Numbered from the stretch's first letter, positions 17,473 through 26,504 are shown. The stretch is DNA of 64,000 bases from JAACFF01 sp963701435 (GCA_963701435.1 CAVPAL010000036.1:62001-126000); one strand, 5' to 3'. The notes: generated from the letters alone by a model not told the origin. Numbers and translations: made by a program.

Positions 17473-17766
17473 ATGTACGGAATTATCGGCCAAATGCAGG
17501 CCACCGAGGGAACTCGGGATAAACTTATTGAAATCCTATTGAACGGTACTAAGGACATGCCCGGTTGCAAACTATACGCAATTGCGGCTGATGCGGCGGA
17601 TGAGACTGGAATTTGGATTACCGAGATATGGGATTCTAAAGAATTACATCAGGCATCCTTGCAGCTTCCGGCCGTTAAGAAGGCAATTGCTGCAGGAAAA
17701 CCAATGATCGCAGGGTTTGGAGATCGGCATATCGTTAGACCGGTCGGCGGAACCGGACTCAAGTAG
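17473..17766 (+). CDS. Antibiotic biosynthesis monooxygenase (ABM/YgiN-like) family protein
   Basis: A 97-aa dimeric alpha-beta barrel type protein. Signature elements: MYGIIGQMQATEGTRDKLIE, DMPGCKLYAIAADAADETGI, WITEIWDSKELHQASL with the W-x-x-E-x-W core, then HQASLQLPAVKKAI. Family members oxidise quinols or haem-like rings without cofactors, or simply bind small ligands. AAGGA precedes the ATG. The 113-bp element lies just upstream. Confidence 0.9.
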   Translation: MYGIIGQMQATEGTRDKLIEILLNGTKDMPGCKLYAIAADAADETGIWITEIWDSKELHQASLQLPAVKKAIAAGKPMIAGFGDRHIVRPVGGTGLK

Positions 17767-17802
17767 AGCATTTGATGTTATTGGAACTTCAGAAAGCAAA
17801 CT

Positions 17803-18710
17803 ATGAGTAAACCGTCACTGTCCCTCCGCACGGTTCGTACCCTTCTCGAAGAGCGCTGGGGAACTGTAACAGACTTCCGCCCCTTTACGGAAGGTTTGGC
17901 ATCACAGGTGTTTAGCTTTCGACAGGGAACTGATGATTATGTGCTTCGTATCAGTTCATATCTGACCGGTTTTCAAAAAGATGCCTTTGTCACCCGCACC
18001 TTTGCCAATCCGCGCTTGCCCATTCCACCTGTGGTGGAGGTAGGGCAGCTAGAGGACGGCTACGCTTTTTGCATAACGCGACGCATGACCGGCGACCGTT
18101 TGTTTGATGTGGAGGCAGCGCAATTTAGTCAGTTAGTTGGCGCTATCATGGAGCTTCTGGCGCACATAGCCAATGCTGACATAAGTGCTACTATCGGCTA
18201 CGGTACTTTTAATCCCCAAGGACGTGCGCCCCATGCGTGCTGGTCTGATTTTTTGCTCAGCATTATGAATCCCCGGTACTATAACTGGGAGCAAGTAGCC
18301 CAGCAGGTGCCAACGGCGACGGTAGAGGCGATTTATCAGAAGATCGCGCAGCGTGTGGCCGCCTGCCCGAGGCGAGGCAGTTGATCCATGGTGACTTTGG
18401 CTCGTACAATGTGCTTACGGATGGGCAGCAGGTTACGGCCGTTCTCGATTGGGATCGCGCAGCGGTGGGGGATGCGCTCTACGATGTGGGGCAGCTCCTG
18501 TTCTGACGTGAAGATCATTTGCGTCCCCTGATTGTGGCGCTAGAGGGGCATGGGTCGACAATTCCCAATTGGGAAGAGCGGGTCGTCTGCTATCAACTGC
18601 GGATCGGCTTACAGGAAATCTATGAGAGTGCCAGCGGCGTGGGGCCCATTGCCTTAAAGTGGCTGCTCAGTCGCTGCCAGAGAATTATGGAACAAACAGC
18701 GGTGCAATAA
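17803..18710 (+). pseudogene. Phosphotransferase (APH family), broken by a frameshift and a nonsense codon
   Basis: An aminoglycoside-phosphotransferase-fold protein of about 300 codons. The N-lobe (FTEGLASQVFSF, YVLRISSYLTGF) is in the first frame. Near 18370 the frame changes and continues QLIHGDFGSYNVL (catalytic loop, H-G-D-x-x-x-x-N) and AVLDWDRAAVGD (metal-binding D). At 18504-18506 an in-frame TGA interrupts LLF-REDHLRPL, where TGG (Trp) is the likely ancestor. After it the frame runs on to TAA 18710. The two independent lesions make real inactivation more likely here than in the other interrupted genes. Confidence 0.85.
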
Positions 18711-18794
18711 GTTTGAGGCACTTTCTAATACCTCAGTGTGCGGGACAATTTTAATAAGTTAAGTTTGGTTGGAAATGAAAGCAGGAGGAAGAAA

Positions 18795-19646
18795 ATGAAA
18801 ATAGCAATAACAGCCGTTACTGGGCAATTAGGAACGGAAATCGCCAAAGCAACTGTCGCTTTGCTATCAAAAGAAAATGTAATCGGGTTGGCGCGGACAC
18901 CAGATAAAGCTAAGAATCTAGGCATTGAAATCCGTCCCGGTGATTACAATGACAAAAATGTTTTAGAAAAATCATTGCAGTCTGTGGACACACTACTATT
19001 GGTATCAGGTATGGATGTCCCTGAAAAGCGCATAGAGCAGCATCGCAACGTGATCCTAGCTGCTCAGAATAGTGGTGTAAAAAAGATAGTGTATACCAGC
19101 GTTCAGGGGGCAGAAGAAAATACTGCCTTTTCTCCTATCATCCAAAGCAATCGACAGACTGAACAGGATATCAGCAGCAGTGGCTTGGATTGGGTTATCG
19201 GGCGCAATGGGATTTATATCGAGCCAGATATTGAATATATTGAGGCTTATAAGAAATCTGGTGGAATTTTTAATAGCGCCGGTGACGGTAGATGTGGTTA
19301 TACCACACGGCCAGAGTTAGCTTATGCCTACGCGAGAATGCTAACCCAAGATAAGCACAATGCTCAAACCTACAATTTGCACGGCGAAGCGATCACCCAA
19401 TACCAACTTGCGGCATATCTTAACAGTGCTTTTGGTACAGATTTAATCTATACCCCTATGACAGTAGAAGAATACCGTAAGGAGCGAATAGCTGAACTTG
19501 GTGAATTTCTAGGCACCGTTATCGCTGGAATTTATCAGGGCATTCGAGAGGGAAAAGCTGATAACCCCAGCCATTTTTTTGAAGCAGCAGGCAGGGAACA
19601 CCAAACCTGGCAGACCTATTTTGCAAACATTAAATCAAATGCATAA
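18795..19646 (+). CDS. NmrA-like NAD(P)-binding protein (quinone reductase QOR2 type)
   Basis: A 283-aa atypical short-chain dehydrogenase. Start 18795 follows AGGAGGA. The Rossmann motif is TAVTGQLGTEIAKA, then the second-strand basic contact LARTPDKAK, and the DTLLLVSGMD strand. VKKIVYTSVQGAEENTAF and a late IGRNGIYIE segment match the NmrA/QOR2 group. Members reduce quinones or act as redox sensors. The catalytic Tyr-x-x-x-Lys of classical SDRs is missing, as expected. Confidence 0.9.
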   Translation: MKIAITAVTGQLGTEIAKATVALLSKENVIGLARTPDKAKNLGIEIRPGDYNDKNVLEKSLQSVDTLLLVSGMDVPEKRIEQHRNVILAAQNSGVKKIVYTSVQGAEENTAFSPIIQSNRQTEQDISSSGLDWVIGRNGIYIEPDIEYIEAYKKSGGIFNSAGDGRCGYTTRPELAYAYARMLTQDKHNAQTYNLHGEAITQYQLAAYLNSAFGTDLIYTPMTVEEYRKERIAELGEFLGTVIAGIYQGIREGKADNPSHFFEAAGREHQTWQTYFANIKSNA

Positions 19647-19675
19647 CAAAAATAGCAATAAAAAGGAGTCAATTC

Positions 19676-20290
19676 ATGGCAAAAAAATCATCGAAAGGTA
19701 GCGGTCGTCCAATTCCAAAAGTTGCGATCAATTTGGAAATATCACCCATGCAAGGTGAAGAATTGCTTACAACATTGCAGGTTCGTTTTGAGGAAAACAT
19801 GAACCGTCACGAAGGACTTGAATGGGACAAAATACAGGCAAAACTGAAGGCTCATCCCAAAAAACTGTCGTCACTTAATGCAATGGAAAGCAATGGCGGT
19901 GAGCCGGATGTTGTTGGTTACGATAAAGAGACAGATCAATATATCTTTTATGACTGTTCAGCAGAAAGTCCTCAAGGCCGCAGAAGTATCTGTTACGACG
20001 GAAAAGCGCAGGCAGAAAGAGAAAAGAAAGGTGTTCACCCAGCCGGCAATGCGATTGATCTTGCAGACGCGATGGGTATCGAGCTTTTGAATGAAGCTCA
20101 ATATCGAGAATTGCAAAAACTTGGCGAATTTGATACCAAAACCTCGAGCTGGATACAAACACCGACTGATATAAGAAAACTTGGTGGCGCCATCTTTGCT
20201 GATCATCGCTACGGCCGTGTCTTCGTGTATCACAATGGTGCGCCATCTTTCTATGCCGCTAGGGGATTCCGAGGCTCGTTGAGGGTTTAG
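19676..20290 (+). CDS. DUF4256 family protein
   Basis: A 204-aa soluble protein with the DUF4256 pattern: LLTTLQVRFEENMNRHEGLE, then LNAMESNGGEPDVVG, YDCSAESPQGRRSICYDGKA and a Gly-rich end with ALADRRYGRVFVYHNGA-like spacing. The function is unknown. AAGGAG (19661-19666) lies before the ATG. Like its neighbours it appears to be an independently translated single-domain gene. Confidence 0.9.
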   Translation: MAKKSSKGSGRPIPKVAINLEISPMQGEELLTTLQVRFEENMNRHEGLEWDKIQAKLKAHPKKLSSLNAMESNGGEPDVVGYDKETDQYIFYDCSAESPQGRRSICYDGKAQAEREKKGVHPAGNAIDLADAMGIELLNEAQYRELQKLGEFDTKTSSWIQTPTDIRKLGGAIFADHRYGRVFVYHNGAPSFYAARGFRGSLRV

Positions 20291-20374
20291 AATTCACACA
20301 TTTAATACCCACCTATCTTGAGTGAGTTTTATATTTTGCTTCAACGACAATCAATCACTATTAAGGAGATTTCT

Positions 20375-20636
20375 ATGAGTCCAAATAAGGAAACGCAAAA
20401 GTCCGCCAAAAGCACCACCGCGATCGGCAAGGAGTCCAAGGGATTCACGGACGAAGAACGAGCCGCGATGAAGGAGCGCGCAGAAGTTCAACACAAGGTA
20501 CGCGACATTGGGCTTCAGCGACACGGCAAACCTCGACGAAGGCGCCATGTGGCCGACCGCCTTCGCACTGAAGGAGTTGACCGCCGCCGAAGAGGCAAAA
20601 ATCGTCGCACTCGTGCAGAAAGCAGTGAGCTATTGA
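20375..20636 (+). pseudogene. DUF1801-type gene with internal deletion and frame change
   Basis: The N-terminal part (ATG 20375 after AAGGAG: SKGFTDEERAAMKERA) and the C-terminal part (NTRYATLGFSDTANLDEGAM, then WPTAFALKELTAAEEAKIVA, stop 20634-20636) belong to one well-known protein type. The middle, about 70 codons containing the DUF1801 core, is gone. The junction near 20488 puts the two parts in different frames, so the ORF reading through in the first frame is nonsense after residue about 38. This is a genuine deletion rather than a single-base error. Confidence 0.8.
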
Positions 20637-20695
20637 TTCTCAAGAAGGAACAGATGCAACAAACAAGCTATATCATTTCAAAATAGGAGACAGAT

Positions 20696-21082
20696 ATGAA
20701 AAGAGTCACTGGTATCGGCGGAATCTTCTTTAATTCACCTGATCCTATTGCGCTTAGGGCCTGGTACAAAGAGCATCTCGGAATCGACGTGCAGGCTTGG
20801 GGTGGAACGGCGTTTACATGGACAGATTCGGAAGGCAATCCGACTGCGGGAACTACCATTTGGTCTGTCGGCGAGGCAGCAAGCAATAACTTTGCTCCGA
20901 GCACCGCGCCGTTTATGATCAACTATCGAGTCGCCGATCTTCACGCGCTGGTCAAACTGTTGAGGGCTGAAGGCTGCAATGTGCTCGACAAGATTGATGA
21001 GTCAGATTACGGGAAATTTGCCTGGGTAATAGATCCAGATGGAAACAAAGTGGAACTCTGGGAGCCACCAGCGGGTCAATAA
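20696..21082 (+). CDS. VOC superfamily protein (glyoxalase/dioxygenase fold)
   Basis: A 128-aa vicinal-oxygen-chelate protein with the two beta-alpha-beta-beta-beta units. The first opens ITGIGGIFFNSPDP-like with RAWYKEHLGIDVQAW; the second ends WVIDPDGNKVELWEPP with the metal-ligand E. Family members detoxify aldehydes or bind antibiotics. GGAGA precedes the ATG. It forms a pair with the next VOC gene, 53 bp on. Confidence 0.93.
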   Translation: MKRVTGIGGIFFNSPDPIALRAWYKEHLGIDVQAWGGTAFTWTDSEGNPTAGTTIWSVGEAASNNFAPSTAPFMINYRVADLHALVKLLRAEGCNVLDKIDESDYGKFAWVIDPDGNKVELWEPPAGQ

Positions 21083-21135
21083 TGTCGCCACTTTACGAAA
21101 AACCACTGCTACCTTAGGCCAACGGGAGAAATGTC

Positions 21136-21528
21136 ATGAAACGCACCTGGACGATCATTGGTGTAAACGATGTGCCGCGTAGCTTCAAATGGTACCAGTC
21201 GCTCTTCGGCCAGCCCAAGGCACAACCAGGACATAGCGACTTTGGTCAGATCCTCGATTCGGATGGAACTGTCTTGCTCTGCCTTCACCAATGGGGCGCG
21301 CACGAACATCCGTCGTTGATGAGCCCCGACCACGCCCAACCTGGCAATGGGCTGCTATTGTTCTTCCGTGTGGATGACTTTGACGAGACGCTGCTTCGGG
21401 CTCAATCGCTCGTCGGTAAACTCGAGGAGGAACCACACCTAAATCCCAATACCGAGACTAGAGAGTTCGCCCTCCGTGATCCCGATGGGTATTACATCAT
21501 AGTCAGTGCGCTCTCTGCGAACTTATGA
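21136..21528 (+). CDS. VOC superfamily protein
   Basis: A 130-aa VOC protein: IIGVNDVPRSFKWYQSLFGQ at the start, GNGLLLFFRVDDFDETLLRA in the second unit, and the ending FALRDPDGYYIIVSAL with the typical D-P-D-G-Y. It is diverged in sequence from the preceding VOC gene, so not a recent duplicate. GGGAGAA lies before the ATG. It is followed within 20 bp by a MITE. Confidence 0.92.
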   Translation: MKRTWTIIGVNDVPRSFKWYQSLFGQPKAQPGHSDFGQILDSDGTVLLCLHQWGAHEHPSLMSPDHAQPGNGLLLFFRVDDFDETLLRAQSLVGKLEEEPHLNPNTETREFALRDPDGYYIIVSALSANL

Positions 21529-21548
21529 CTGAATCTTATGTTAATAAC

Positions 21549-21652
21549 TCATGTTACGCAGTGCAGATTTCAAAAGTCTTGCACCACTCTGGAAATTTCC
21601 CAATGGTCAGTTAGACTTTTGAAATCTTTTCCAGAGTAAGTGCGTAACATCA
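21549..21652. mobile_element. MITE with 12-bp terminal repeats and 9-bp target duplication
   Basis: A 104-bp non-coding element. The ends are TCATGTTACGCA (21549-21560) and its inverse TGCGTAACATCA (21641-21652), one mismatch. The flanks are identical 9-mers GTTAATAAC (21540-21548 and 21653-21661), a target-site duplication. Two inner complementary pairs are interleaved: GATTTCAAAAGTCT (21566-21579) with 21613-21626, and ACTCTGGAAA (21586-21595) with 21628-21637, so a transcript could form a pseudoknot. No transposase is inside or nearby. Confidence 0.85.
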
Positions 21653-21695
21653 GTTAATAACAGAATGAGATGATTATTTTTCGAAGGAGAAATAT

Positions 21696-22187
21696 ATGAA
21701 ACAACAGACACAATCAACGCTGGATGTGATCTATGAGAACTGGCGCGGTTACAATGAAAAACTGCGCAATTGCATCGCACCACTGACGAATGAGCAGCTC
21801 TTGCTGCAACCTGCGGCGCATATGTGGCCGCTGACCCAGATTGTGCAGCACATCATTTCTGTCAGGGCCGGGTGGTTTAGCGCAACCCTACAAGATGACG
21901 ACAAAGCGATGAACAACTACATGGAGTGGGGCCAACGTGACTCACCAGCCCGCAGCGCAGCGGAACTGGCACGCGGTCTTAATGAGACATGGGCATTCAT
22001 CGAAGCCCGCTTACAGCGCTGGACACCCGACGACTGCGCCTTGACCTTCCCGGATGAATGGGACGGTCAGGTGTACGAGGTATCGCGCAGTTGGGTGATC
22101 TACCATGTGCTGGAACACGATCTGCATCATGGCGGCGAAATCTCGTTGATCCTGGGCATGAATGGTCTGCAAGCCCTTGATCTTTGA
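21696..22187 (+). CDS. DinB-like protein
   Basis: A 163-aa DinB-superfamily protein. The helices show LDVIYENWRGYNEKLRN, the metal-site histidine in WPLTQIVQHIISVRAGWF, and the C-terminal WVIYHVLEHDLHHGGEISLI, where the family's H-x-x-x-H pair is seen in full (H-D-L-H-H-G). This is the best-preserved three-histidine site of the four DinB genes here. AAGGAG precedes the ATG. The MITE lies just upstream and could affect its expression. Confidence 0.92.
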   Translation: MKQQTQSTLDVIYENWRGYNEKLRNCIAPLTNEQLLLQPAAHMWPLTQIVQHIISVRAGWFSATLQDDDKAMNNYMEWGQRDSPARSAAELARGLNETWAFIEARLQRWTPDDCALTFPDEWDGQVYEVSRSWVIYHVLEHDLHHGGEISLILGMNGLQALDL

Positions 22188-22222
22188 TCGAATTGTATTA
22201 GCTGCAAAAAGGAGATTTTAAT

Positions 22223-22799
22223 ATGGCAGAAATTGTATTGTTCCACCACGCACAAGGGCTAACCCCTGGCGTTGCCGCATTTGCTGATGAGCTGCGCCAG
22301 GCTGGGCACATCGTCCACACGCCCGATCTCTTCGACGGCCGTACATTCGACTCTATCGAGAAAGGCATGGGATTCGTCAGAGAACTTGGGTTTGGCGAGG
22401 TGATGGCGCGCGGGGAGCGAGCAGTGGAAGATCTGCCCGCGGAGTTGGTCTATGCCGGATTCTCTCTGGGTGTGGTCCCGGCCCAAAAGCTCGCCCAAAC
22501 CCGGCCCGGCGCGCGCGGGGCGCTTTTCTTCTATTCTTGTATCCCGGTCTCGGAATTTGGGCAGACCTGGCCGAAGTGGCGTGCCGGTTCAGGTGCATGG
22601 CATGGACGCCGATCCGATCTTCGTGGGTGAGGGCGACATCGACGCCGCTCGGGCACTCATCGAAGAAGCCGAGGAGGGCGAACTCTTTCTCTACCCCGGC
22701 GACCAACATTACTTCGCGGACAGCTCGCTTCCTTCGTATGATGCGGAGGCATCCACGCTCCTGTTGCAGCGGGTACTGGCGTTTCTCGCTGCACTATAA
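22223..22799 (+). pseudogene. Dienelactone-hydrolase-like protein, interrupted by one frameshift
   Basis: An alpha/beta hydrolase of about 191 aa of the dienelactone hydrolase group: EIVLFHHAQGLTPGV at the start, HTPDLFDGRTFDSIEKG, and the nucleophile region LVYAGFSLGVVPAQKLA. The frame breaks near 22571-22577 (one base too many), and the rest follows as VPVQVHGMDADPIFVGEGDI and LFLYPGDQHYFADSSL with the catalytic Asp and His. The typical Cys or Ser nucleophile position reads G-F-S-L-G. The next gene's ATG overlaps the stop. Confidence 0.85.
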
Positions 22800-23512
22800 T
22801 GAGGCGAACGCGACTGATGACACATCCGTTGGAAAACACACAATACAACATTTATTTTGAACTCGGACAGAAGAAAGTTTTTGCAACGGCCGTTGATTGG
22901 CCGGGATGGTGCCGCAGCGGACGAGATGAAGCGTCGGCCATGCAGGCTTTGCTTGATGCCGGCCCACGTTATGCCCGCCTGCTGCAAGGCTCCGATCTGG
23001 CATTCAACGCGCCAAAAAGCAGCGAGGCTTTACGCATCATCGCGCGCGTTGAAGGCAATGCCACCACGGATTTTGGTGCGCCCGATAAAATTATTGCCTG
23101 TGACAACGAATCATTTGGCCCCGGCGAGGTGGAACGTGCGCAAACATTGCTGAATGCTTACTGGCGGGCGTTTGATGCTGTGGTGGAAACGGCCGTTAAC
23201 AAAGAACTACGCAAAGGTCCACGAGGTGGTGGTCGTGACCTGGACGGAATTGTCGAGCATGTCATGGGGGCGGATACCAGCTACCTCAGAACATTGGGCT
23301 GGAAATTTACCGAGGTTAAAGGTGAAGACAGTGCGCAGAAGCTGGCTCGATTGCGCCAGGAAATTCTGAATGGGCTTGCTGCGGCTGCTGCAGGACAACT
23401 GCCCGAAAAAGGGCCACGCGGCGGCAAAAGATGGCCGCCGCGTTATTTCATCCGACGGTCAGCCTGGCATGTCATTGACCACATTTGGGAAATTGAGGAT
23501 CGAATCGCATAA
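22799..23512 (+). CDS. Uncharacterised protein with a DinB-like C-terminal end
   Basis: A 237-aa soluble protein I know only as a conserved hypothetical type. The N-terminal 60 residues (VFATAVDWPGWCRSGRDEAS) resemble a HicB-like or small-molecule recognition fold. The centre is helical and the end RYFIRRSAWHVIDHIWEIED resembles the last helix of DinB-type bundles with an R-x-x-W-H-x-x-D-H pattern. It starts at 22799, overlapping the previous stop (TAATG). The arrangement suggests coupling to the hydrolase. Confidence 0.75.
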   Translation: MRRTRLMTHPLENTQYNIYFELGQKKVFATAVDWPGWCRSGRDEASAMQALLDAGPRYARLLQGSDLAFNAPKSSEALRIIARVEGNATTDFGAPDKIIACDNESFGPGEVERAQTLLNAYWRAFDAVVETAVNKELRKGPRGGGRDLDGIVEHVMGADTSYLRTLGWKFTEVKGEDSAQKLARLRQEILNGLAAAAAGQLPEKGPRGGKRWPPRYFIRRSAWHVIDHIWEIEDRIA

Positions 23513-23587
23513 GCCATTATTTCGGTCTTAGACACATACAAACCATTTATCAAGGCAACGCCTCACTTTATTTCGGAGGATCAATAA

Positions 23588-24178
23588 ATGAATAGAATGA
23601 ATCCTAAGGTTGATTTTTATTTTAACAAAGCCAAAAAGTGGCAGGAAGAAATTGAGAAATTGAGAATGATCGTTCTTGACTGCCAACTGACCGAAGAATT
23701 GAAGTGGGGTTGTCCTTGTTACACGTTTCAGGAAAATAACATCGTTTTAATACATGTGTTTAAAGAATACTGTGCGCTTCTGTTTATGAAAGGTGCCTTG
23801 TTAAATGATCCCATTGGCATTCTAATCCAACAAACGGAGAATGTGCAGGCGGCGCGCCAGATTCGGTTCACCAATGTTGAAGAAATAGATGAAATGGAAC
23901 ACATCTTGAAAGCCTATATTCATGAAGCCATTGAAGTGGAAAAAGCCGGTTTGAAAGTGGATTTTAAAAAGACGACAGAATTCAGCATGCCTGAAGAATT
24001 TCAAAAGAAATTAGATGAAAACCCAGCCTTGAAAACTGCTTTTGAGGCATTGACGCCAGGACGGCAAAGAGCATACATTCTTTATTTCTCTGGAGCCAAA
24101 CAATCCAAAACTCGGGAGTCAAGGGTTGAAAAATATATGCAGCAAATTCTCGATGGTAAGGGATTAAATGATCGGTAA
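23588..24178 (+). CDS. YdeI/DUF1801-type protein
   Basis: A 196-aa protein with a DUF1801 half (VDFYFNKAKKWQEEIEKLRM, LTEELKWGCPCYTF) and a YdeI-type C-terminal half (FSMPEEFQKKLDENPALKTA, then FEALTPGRQRAYILYFSGAK, ending in SRVEKYMQQILDGKGL). Homologues with this layout are called YdeI or OmdA and have been connected with tolerance to bacteriocins and oxidative stress. GGAGGATC lies before the ATG. The last 11 bp overlap the next gene. Confidence 0.92.
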   Translation: MNRMNPKVDFYFNKAKKWQEEIEKLRMIVLDCQLTEELKWGCPCYTFQENNIVLIHVFKEYCALLFMKGALLNDPIGILIQQTENVQAARQIRFTNVEEIDEMEHILKAYIHEAIEVEKAGLKVDFKKTTEFSMPEEFQKKLDENPALKTAFEALTPGRQRAYILYFSGAKQSKTRESRVEKYMQQILDGKGLNDR

Positions 24179-24659
24179 ATTCGATGAGAAAATTCTGACC
24201 CTGCTCAAGAAAAATCCATTGACTATTGCCGAGATTACGGCTGAATTGACACCTAAACAATTACGGACCGTTCCTGATGATGGTGGATGGACGGCCGTTG
24301 AACTGCTGGCTCACCTGCGTTCGTGCGCTGACGTTTGGGGCGGCTGTATAACAACCATCCTCACCGAGGACAGGCCAACATTCCGCGCTATCAATCCCAC
24401 AACCTGGATCAAACAAACCAATTATCCCAATCTGGAATTTCAGCCCTCTTTTCATGCCTTTACGACGCAGCGTGCAGAATTATTGGCATTGCTGGAATCA
24501 TGTGCCCCCGCTGATTGGTTGCGGGGGGCGACCGTGACCGGGGCTGGGAAGCCACTCGAACGAACGGTGCAATTTTACGCCCAGTGGCTTGCCCAACATG
24601 AGCGTTCGCACCTCAAGCAGTTTAAACGCATTGTGAACACAATGGGACTGCATCAATGA
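24168..24659 (+). CDS. DinB-like protein
   Basis: A 163-aa DinB-superfamily protein. Pattern: LTPKQLRTVPDDGGWTAVEL, LLAHLRSCADVWGGCI with the first metal-site His, and LAQHERSHLKQFKRI at the C-terminus with H-E-R-S-H. The WTAVE is encoded by an ACGGCCGT copy. The start lies within the preceding YdeI gene, so the two are translationally coupled. Confidence 0.9.
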   Translation: MIGKFDEKILTLLKKNPLTIAEITAELTPKQLRTVPDDGGWTAVELLAHLRSCADVWGGCITTILTEDRPTFRAINPTTWIKQTNYPNLEFQPSFHAFTTQRAELLALLESCAPADWLRGATVTGAGKPLERTVQFYAQWLAQHERSHLKQFKRIVNTMGLHQ

Positions 24660-24675
24660 CTATCAGGAGGCTATC

Positions 24676-25923
24676 ATGCTAACCATCGACATTGATACAG
24701 CCCGCCGCTTCATCCTCGGCAAGCAGGGCTTGTGGCCAGGGCGGCGCTGGCGCGGCATCGAAGGTACGGAACAGGCGATGCGCGAGATGGAATACTTGCA
24801 GCTCGATCCGCTGCAAATCATCGCCCGCAGCCATGACATTCAACTGTACGGCCGTGTCCTCGACACCACGCCTGGCCTGTGGGAAGAGGTGACCTACCTG
24901 CAGCGCAAATTTTTCGATTGGGGCGGCTGGCTGGCCGTCCATTCGATGGACGATCTGCCGCACTGGCGCGTGGTCATGCAACGTGAGCGCGATAGCCACG
25001 GACGAATTCGCAGCATGGCCCACGAACACGCCGAGGCCATCGTCGAAATGCGAGCCATTTTGCAGGAGCGCGGCACCATGAGCAATCGCGACTTTAAGAT
25101 GTCCGCGCGGAAACGAACGCAGAGCTATCGCGGCCGCAAGGACAGCGCCCTGGCTTTATATTATTTATGGCGCACCGGCGAAGTGATGACCCACCATCGT
25201 GAGAACTTCGAACGTGCCTATGCCCTTACTGAAGCGGTCGCACCGGCGCATCTCATTTGCGAAAGCGACGAGACCGAGGCTGACCGCTTCTTGATCAAAA
25301 AGGAAGTCAGTTTCCCCGGGCTGGCACGGCTGAACCGCACCGCTCATGCCTATTTTAACAGTGTGCCATCTGACAAAGTCGCACAGATACTTGATGCGCT
25401 GCTAGCCGATGGCGACGTCATCGAGGTAAAGGTGGAAGGCTGGAAACCGGTGCATTATGCGCTGGGCAGCGATGCCGAACTGCTGGGCGATTTGAGCGCC
25501 GGGCGCGTGCCGCAGGCGTGGGCACCGCTGGAAACGACCACGGCGGAAGAGGCCGTCTTTCTGGCCCCGCTCGATCCCGTCAGCGCACGCGGGCGGGCCA
25601 AAGTTGTCTTCGGCTTCGACTATGTATGGGAGGTATACAAGCCTGTCCATAAGCGTAAGTTTGGCTATTACACGCTGCCGGTTTTGTGGGGCGACCGGCT
25701 CGTCGCCCGCTTTGACAGCAAACTCGACCGCACGACCAATACGTTTGTTATCCTGGGCTTTTGGTTGGAGAATGAGGCCCTGGGCAAAGATGAGGCGTTT
25801 GCCGAGGCATTGGCCCGCGGCTTTGCTCGATTTGTGACGTTTCTTGGTGCGAGCAATCTGGATGCCCAGGCGATTGGCGAACCGCTGCTGCGCCAGCGCG
25901 TATGTGCTTCAACAAAGGCGTAA
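24676..25923 (+). CDS. YcaQ-type winged-helix DNA glycosylase
   Basis: A 415-aa protein of the YcaQ/AlkX family (HTH_42 winged-helix repeats). E. coli YcaQ removes crosslinked and bulky alkylated bases. The catalytic Q-x-D motif is present in YLQLDPLQIIARSHD (about residues 37-51). FFDWGGWLAVHSMDDLPHWR, the central RGRKDSALALYYLWRTGEV and VFLAPLDPVSARGRAKVVF are conserved landmarks. AGGAGG lies before the ATG, 17 bp after the DinB gene. A second, more AlkZ-like member follows at 26505, so the island encodes two base-excision enzymes. Confidence 0.92.
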   Translation: MLTIDIDTARRFILGKQGLWPGRRWRGIEGTEQAMREMEYLQLDPLQIIARSHDIQLYGRVLDTTPGLWEEVTYLQRKFFDWGGWLAVHSMDDLPHWRVVMQRERDSHGRIRSMAHEHAEAIVEMRAILQERGTMSNRDFKMSARKRTQSYRGRKDSALALYYLWRTGEVMTHHRENFERAYALTEAVAPAHLICESDETEADRFLIKKEVSFPGLARLNRTAHAYFNSVPSDKVAQILDALLADGDVIEVKVEGWKPVHYALGSDAELLGDLSAGRVPQAWAPLETTTAEEAVFLAPLDPVSARGRAKVVFGFDYVWEVYKPVHKRKFGYYTLPVLWGDRLVARFDSKLDRTTNTFVILGFWLENEALGKDEAFAEALARGFARFVTFLGASNLDAQAIGEPLLRQRVCASTKA

Positions 25924-25983
25924 ATGGCGATATGTATACAAATGCATTTCGCCATTTCTATCAATATTAAGGAGAAAATCCGA

Positions 25984-26430
25984 ATGAAAGCAACCTTTAC
26001 AACGGCCGTTCACCAGGAAGAAGGGATGAACGCCACCGGTTTACAAGTTCCAGCCGAAGTTGTAACCAGTTTGAACAGCGGCAAGCGCCCCAAAGTTAAA
26101 ATCAGTTTAAACGGATACACTTACCGCAGCACCGTTGCCGCTTACGGCGATGTCTTTATGCTGCCATTGAGCAAAGCGCATCGGGAGGCAGCTGGCGTGC
26201 AGGCGGGTGATGAGGTGGAGGTGACGTTAGAATTGGACACCGAACCGCGCACGGTGGAGGTGCCGGAAGATTTGGCGGCAGCGTTGGAGGAAGGGGGTGC
26301 AACGGCCGTATTCGACGCCCTCGCCCCTTCCAAACGCAAAGAACACGTACGCCAGGTCACCTCTGCCAAGGCCGCAGAAACACGTCAGCGGCGCATTGAC
26401 AAAATCATTACCGCACTAACTGACAAGTAA
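25984..26430 (+). CDS. DUF1905/YdeI (OmdA) family protein
   Basis: A 148-aa protein. Residues 1-85 form the DUF1905 barrel (TTAVHQEEGMNATGLQVPAE, then PKVKISLNGYTYRSTVAAYG, ending GDEVEVTLELDTEPRTVEVP); the rest is the YdeI helical tail (FDALAPSKRKEHVRQVTSAK). ATG 25984 is chosen over an upstream in-frame ATG at 25924 because AAGGAG (25970-25975) lies just before it. Likely cytoplasmic, function unknown. Confidence 0.93.
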   Translation: MKATFTTAVHQEEGMNATGLQVPAEVVTSLNSGKRPKVKISLNGYTYRSTVAAYGDVFMLPLSKAHREAAGVQAGDEVEVTLELDTEPRTVEVPEDLAAALEEGGATAVFDALAPSKRKEHVRQVTSAKAAETRQRRIDKIITALTDK

Positions 26431-26504
26431 GCATTACCCCTCAAAAAGTAAATTCACATGCGAAAATTAAAACTTCAGGTACAAATGAATGAAGGGGAAT
26501 TCAA

